A DNA stretch of 7,566 nt from contig JAUIKB010000255.1 in the NCBI GenBank assembly GCA_030430975.1, positions 1-7,566 of the forward strand. Direction: 5' to 3'. The first letter of the stretch is position 1; every line of letters begins with the position of its first letter. The DNA is from Polyangia bacterium. GTDB taxonomy: Bacteria; Myxococcota_A; Polyangia; Polyangiales; Polyangiaceae. Shown here one piece after another: positions 6,004 to 7,566 of the stretch. Both the position numbers and the translations under genes were made by a program. A model generated the notes under the pieces. That model searched no databases, was not told the DNA's origin, and worked only from the letters and a program-made list of their open reading frames with translations.

Positions 6004-6597
6004 ATGCCAAGTGTGTCGAGTACTGCGCCTATACGAACCAAAGAATACGAAACCATCTATGTCCTGAGGCCGGACGCGACACGTGAAGTGTCCCAATCCA
6101 TCGCCGATCGCCTCAAGGACGTGATCACCAAGGAGTCGGGGCGCCTCACGCGTCTTGAGTCTTGGGGCCGACGGGCGCTCGCGTACCGAGTTCAAAAGTA
6201 CCGGCACGGCATCTACGTTTATGCCACCTACGTCGGCGGCGGTTCGATCGTCGCCGAGCTGGAGCGCAACCTCCGGCTGCTCGATCAGGTGATCAAGTTC
6301 CAGACCATCATCGTCGAGTCCGAGGTCCAGATGGATGAGGTCAAGGTCGACGACGCGAACGTCGCCTACGAGGCCATCGAAGGTGAGCCCGAGGAAGAAG
6401 ACGGCTCGTACAAAGCCCGCACGCTCGGTTTGGTCGAGCGTCCGGCTCCGACGCCAGCGGCAGAAGAGCCCGCCGAAGGAGCGGAGACGCCCGCCGAGGG
6501 TGACGCCGCAGCACCCGCTGCTCCGGCCGAGGGAGCAGCCGCTGAGGCACCAGCCGCCGAAACGTCGACAGCCAAGACCGATGGAGATGAGTCATGA
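6004..6597 (+). CDS. rpsF: 30S ribosomal protein bS6 with a long acidic C-terminal tail
   Basis: bS6 binds bS18 and 16S rRNA in the platform of the small subunit. The 197-residue product is much longer than E. coli S6 (about 131-135). Residues 14-110 are the S6 domain, with KEYETIYVLRPD (13-24), SWGRRALAYRVQKYRHGIY (53-71) and LRLLDQVIKF (90-99). Residues 111-197 form an extension. Its last 50 residues are Ala/Pro/Glu-rich and hold three PAEG units (156-159, 163-166, 174-177). The ATG at 6004 has AAGGAG 7 nt upstream. The open frame extends further left in the same phase, but that part overlaps pth and lacks any family similarity. The stop overlaps the rpsR start as ATGA (6594-6597), which indicates coupled translation. 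In E. coli, RimK adds glutamates to the S6 C-terminus; here an acidic tail is encoded directly. Confidence 0.96.
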   Translation: MPSVSSTAPIRTKEYETIYVLRPDATREVSQSIADRLKDVITKESGRLTRLESWGRRALAYRVQKYRHGIYVYATYVGGGSIVAELERNLRLLDQVIKFQTIIVESEVQMDEVKVDDANVAYEAIEGEPEEEDGSYKARTLGLVERPAPTPAAEEPAEGAETPAEGDAAAPAAPAEGAAAEAPAAETSTAKTDGDES

Positions 6598-6890
6598 ACG
6601 ATCGTGAGCGTACGTCGCAATTTGGCGACAACGGCCGCAACGGCGGCCCGGGTAAAGATGGCGAACTCGGATTTCGGCGCGGCCGACGTCGAGGTTGCCC
6701 GTTCTGTTCGGACACCGCGCTGGCCATTGACTACAAGGACCCGCAGTTCCTCCGCTACTTCATCACCGAGCGCGGGAAGATCGTGCCACGTCGCATCTCG
6801 GGAACCTGCGCTAAACACCAGCGCGCGATCACGCTCGCCGTCAAGCGCGCGCGAAACATCGCCCTGCTACCTTTCACCGCCAACGACTAG
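6594..6890 (+). CDS. rpsR: 30S ribosomal protein bS18, zinc-ribbon (Cys-containing) form
   Basis: bS18 pairs with bS6 on the 16S rRNA platform. The 98-residue product has a Gly/Asn-rich N-terminus (1-26), then a basic stretch FRRGRRRG and the S18 core, including IDYKDPQFLRYFITERGKI and SGTCAKHQRAITLAVKRAR. Cys 35 and 38 (CPFC) with Cys 72 and His 75 (CAKH) form a possible zinc-binding set. This is the C+ form of S18; many bacteria have a form without these residues. GGAG (6583-6586) lies 7 nt before the ATG, inside rpsF, and the two genes share ATGA. The rplI start follows after 8 nt. The coupling should keep S6 and S18 in equal amounts. Confidence 0.97.
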   Translation: MNDRERTSQFGDNGRNGGPGKDGELGFRRGRRRGCPFCSDTALAIDYKDPQFLRYFITERGKIVPRRISGTCAKHQRAITLAVKRARNIALLPFTAND

Positions 6891-6898
6891 AGGGCGCC

Positions 6899-7360
6899 AT
6901 GGCATCCACCATCCAAGTAGTTTTACAGGACGACGTCGAGAACCTCGGCACCAGCGGCGATGTGGTCCGTGTGCGTCCAGGTTACGCGCGTAATTATCTC
7001 ATTCCGCGGGGCGTGGCCGTCGTTGCCACCAAGGCGAACATCGCTCGAATTGACGACGTCAAGAAGCAGGCGGCGATTCGCTCTGCCAAGCAGCTCGAAG
7101 AGGCCAAGGAGTTTGCAAAGAAGATCGAGGCCGTCGCGGTCAAGATCGAGCGCTCGGTCGGCGAAGAGAACAAGATGTACGGGTCGGTGACGTCCAAGGA
7201 CATCGAAGACGCATACGCCGATCAGGGCATCGCGCTCGATCGACGGATGATCCAGCTTGAGGACCCCATCAAGACGCTAGGCTTGAGCGAGGTACCTTGT
7301 AAGCTTCACAAGGAAGTCGCGGTCTCGCTGCGAGTTGAGGTCATCAAGAAGACCTCGTGA
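6899..7360 (+). CDS. rplI: 50S ribosomal protein bL9
   Basis: bL9 binds 23S rRNA near the L1 stalk and reaches out from the large subunit; it helps keep the reading frame. The 153-residue product has the usual three parts. The N-terminal rRNA-binding domain carries the signature LGTSGDVVRVRPGYARNYL (16-34) followed by IPRGVA. A long charged helix (about 45-85) follows. The C-terminal domain (about 87-150) includes MYGSVTSKDI and EVAVSLRVEVI. Length and domains are normal. GAGGG (6890-6894) precedes the ATG by a short 4 nt, and the gap to rpsR is 8 nt. It is the last gene of the operon before the hairpin at 7418-7444. Confidence 0.97.
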   Translation: MASTIQVVLQDDVENLGTSGDVVRVRPGYARNYLIPRGVAVVATKANIARIDDVKKQAAIRSAKQLEEAKEFAKKIEAVAVKIERSVGEENKMYGSVTSKDIEDAYADQGIALDRRMIQLEDPIKTLGLSEVPCKLHKEVAVSLRVEVIKKTS

Positions 7361-7387
7361 TCGAAAGCGCACGACGTCATTGACAGG

Positions 7388-7404
7388 GCCCTCGATCGTA
7401 GGGC
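7388..7404 (+). other. Small hairpin after rplI
   Basis: GCCCT (7388-7392) and AGGGC (7400-7404) form a 5-bp stem around the loop CGATCGT. It lies between two arms of a wider pairing (GCACGAC at 7369-7375 with GTCGTGC at 7444-7450), beside the main terminator hairpin. It may be part of one folded 3' end. Confidence 0.4.
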
Positions 7405-7417
7405 ACTTGTTGATTCG

Positions 7418-7444
7418 CACCCCGGTGACTCAGTCGCCGGGGTG
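7418..7444 (+). terminator. Probable transcription terminator of the prs-rplI operon
   Basis: The arms CACCCCGGTGAC (7418-7429) and GTCGCCGGGGTG (7433-7444) make a 12-bp stem with one G-U pair and a 3-nt loop TCA. This is the most stable structure seen after rplI, 58 nt past its stop. The T-run after it is poor (ATTTA at 7451-7455, not directly next to the stem), so termination may rely partly on Rho. Confidence 0.7.
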
Positions 7445-7461
7445 TCGTGCATTTAGCACCC

Positions 7462-7505
7462 TGTTGAAAACTCGTGGAGTCAGCGGGGACAAGTCGGGGA
7501 TACCG
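7462..7505 (+). repeat. Four tandem 11-bp units, imperfect, upstream of the right-edge gene
   Basis: Units start at 7462 (TGTTGAAAACT), 7473 (CGTGGAGTCAG), 7484 (CGGGGACAAGT) and 7495 (CGGGGATACCG). All four share G at position 2 and GA at positions 5-6. The last two share CGGGGA and the last three share C at position 1. A spacing of 11 bp puts the units about one helical turn apart, as in protein-binding arrays. The first nine bases of each unit resemble the DnaA box TGTGGATAA at 7, 5, 6 and 6 of 9 positions. Binding by any protein is inference. Confidence 0.4.
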
Positions 7506-7517
7506 GCATGACATTGT

Positions 7518-7540
7518 TTGACACCTTGAGCTGCTACGCA
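7518..7540 (+). promoter_or_regulatory. Candidate promoter for the right-edge gene
   Basis: An extended -10 (TGC at 7532-7534 followed by TACGCA at 7535-7540) belongs to the third copy of CTGCTACG (7531-7538). A perfect TTGACA (7518-7523) lies only 11 nt upstream, too near to act with it. TTGTTT at 7514-7519 is 15 nt away and could serve as a weak -35. The true hexamers are therefore uncertain, but position and shared motif support a promoter before the GTG at 7561. Confidence 0.4.
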
Positions 7541-7560
7541 TCACTAGAGGGAACTATCGA

Positions 7561-7566
7561 GTGAAT
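7561..7566 (+). CDS. Probable start of the next gene (only two codons in the window)
   Basis: GTG at 7561 follows GAGGGA (7547-7552) with 8 nt between, a good ribosome binding site. It also lies about 15 nt after the transcript start predicted from the nearby promoter. Nothing of the product can be read. In many bacteria the replicative helicase gene dnaB follows rplI, so dnaB is a guess from gene order only. Confidence 0.4.

Noticed and set aside
7453..7480. TTAGCACCC resembling the left arm of a CIRCE (HrcA) operator
   Set aside because: The left arm matches 8 of 9, but the expected inverted arm GAGTGCTAA is absent at the right distance (CTCGTGGAG instead).

Overview
This window is ordinary chromosomal sequence from a GC-rich bacterium, most likely a member of the Myxococcota (formerly Deltaproteobacteria). 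Three things point there: a myxobacterial-type Ser/Thr kinase with the catalytic-loop motif HRDVSPQN, one transmembrane helix and a Pro/Ala/Lys tail; a secreted TPR-like two-helix membrane protein paired with it; and the gene order prs-rplY-pth-rpsF-rpsR-rplI. The lineage is inferred from these features and was not tested by a search. Every recognised gene lies on the + strand.

Left part (1-733): the 3' end of a 2-oxoacid dehydrogenase E2 acyltransferase gene, holding the whole catalytic domain and the end of a Pro-rich linker. A 221-bp gap (734-954) follows, with a hairpin whose U-tract points leftward and a candidate promoter for the next unit.

Middle part (955-3574): a two-gene unit. The first gene encodes an exported TPR-like membrane protein of unknown function. 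The second, starting 4 nt after its stop codon, encodes a membrane-anchored Ser/Thr protein kinase. The pair looks like a signalling module. A strong hairpin and a palindrome followed by six T residues lie inside the first gene.

Right part (3575-7444): a housekeeping operon. A promoter with a perfect TTGACA -35 box precedes prs (PRPP synthase). Then come rplY (bL25), pth (peptidyl-tRNA hydrolase), rpsF (bS6), rpsR (bS18) and rplI (bL9), with gaps of 8-49 nt and one ATGA overlap. The operon links nucleotide precursor supply, ribosome assembly and recycling of stalled peptidyl-tRNA. The 49-nt rpsF leader folds so that CUCCUU pairs with the rpsF Shine-Dalgarno AAGGAG, with a CCG in a 3' bulge; this closely resembles the known S6:S18 autoregulatory leader. 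A strong hairpin after rplI (7418-7444) probably ends the operon.

Right edge (7445-7566): four 11-bp-spaced repeat units that weakly resemble DnaA boxes, a promoter-like element, and a probable GTG start of the next gene at 7561. The 8-mer CTGCTACG occurs three times in the window, each time just upstream of a transcription unit, and looks like a shared extended -10 element. I see no mobile element, CRISPR array, tRNA or rRNA. The most interesting signals are regulatory: the rpsF leader, the shared promoter 8-mer, the phased repeats and the intragenic hairpin.
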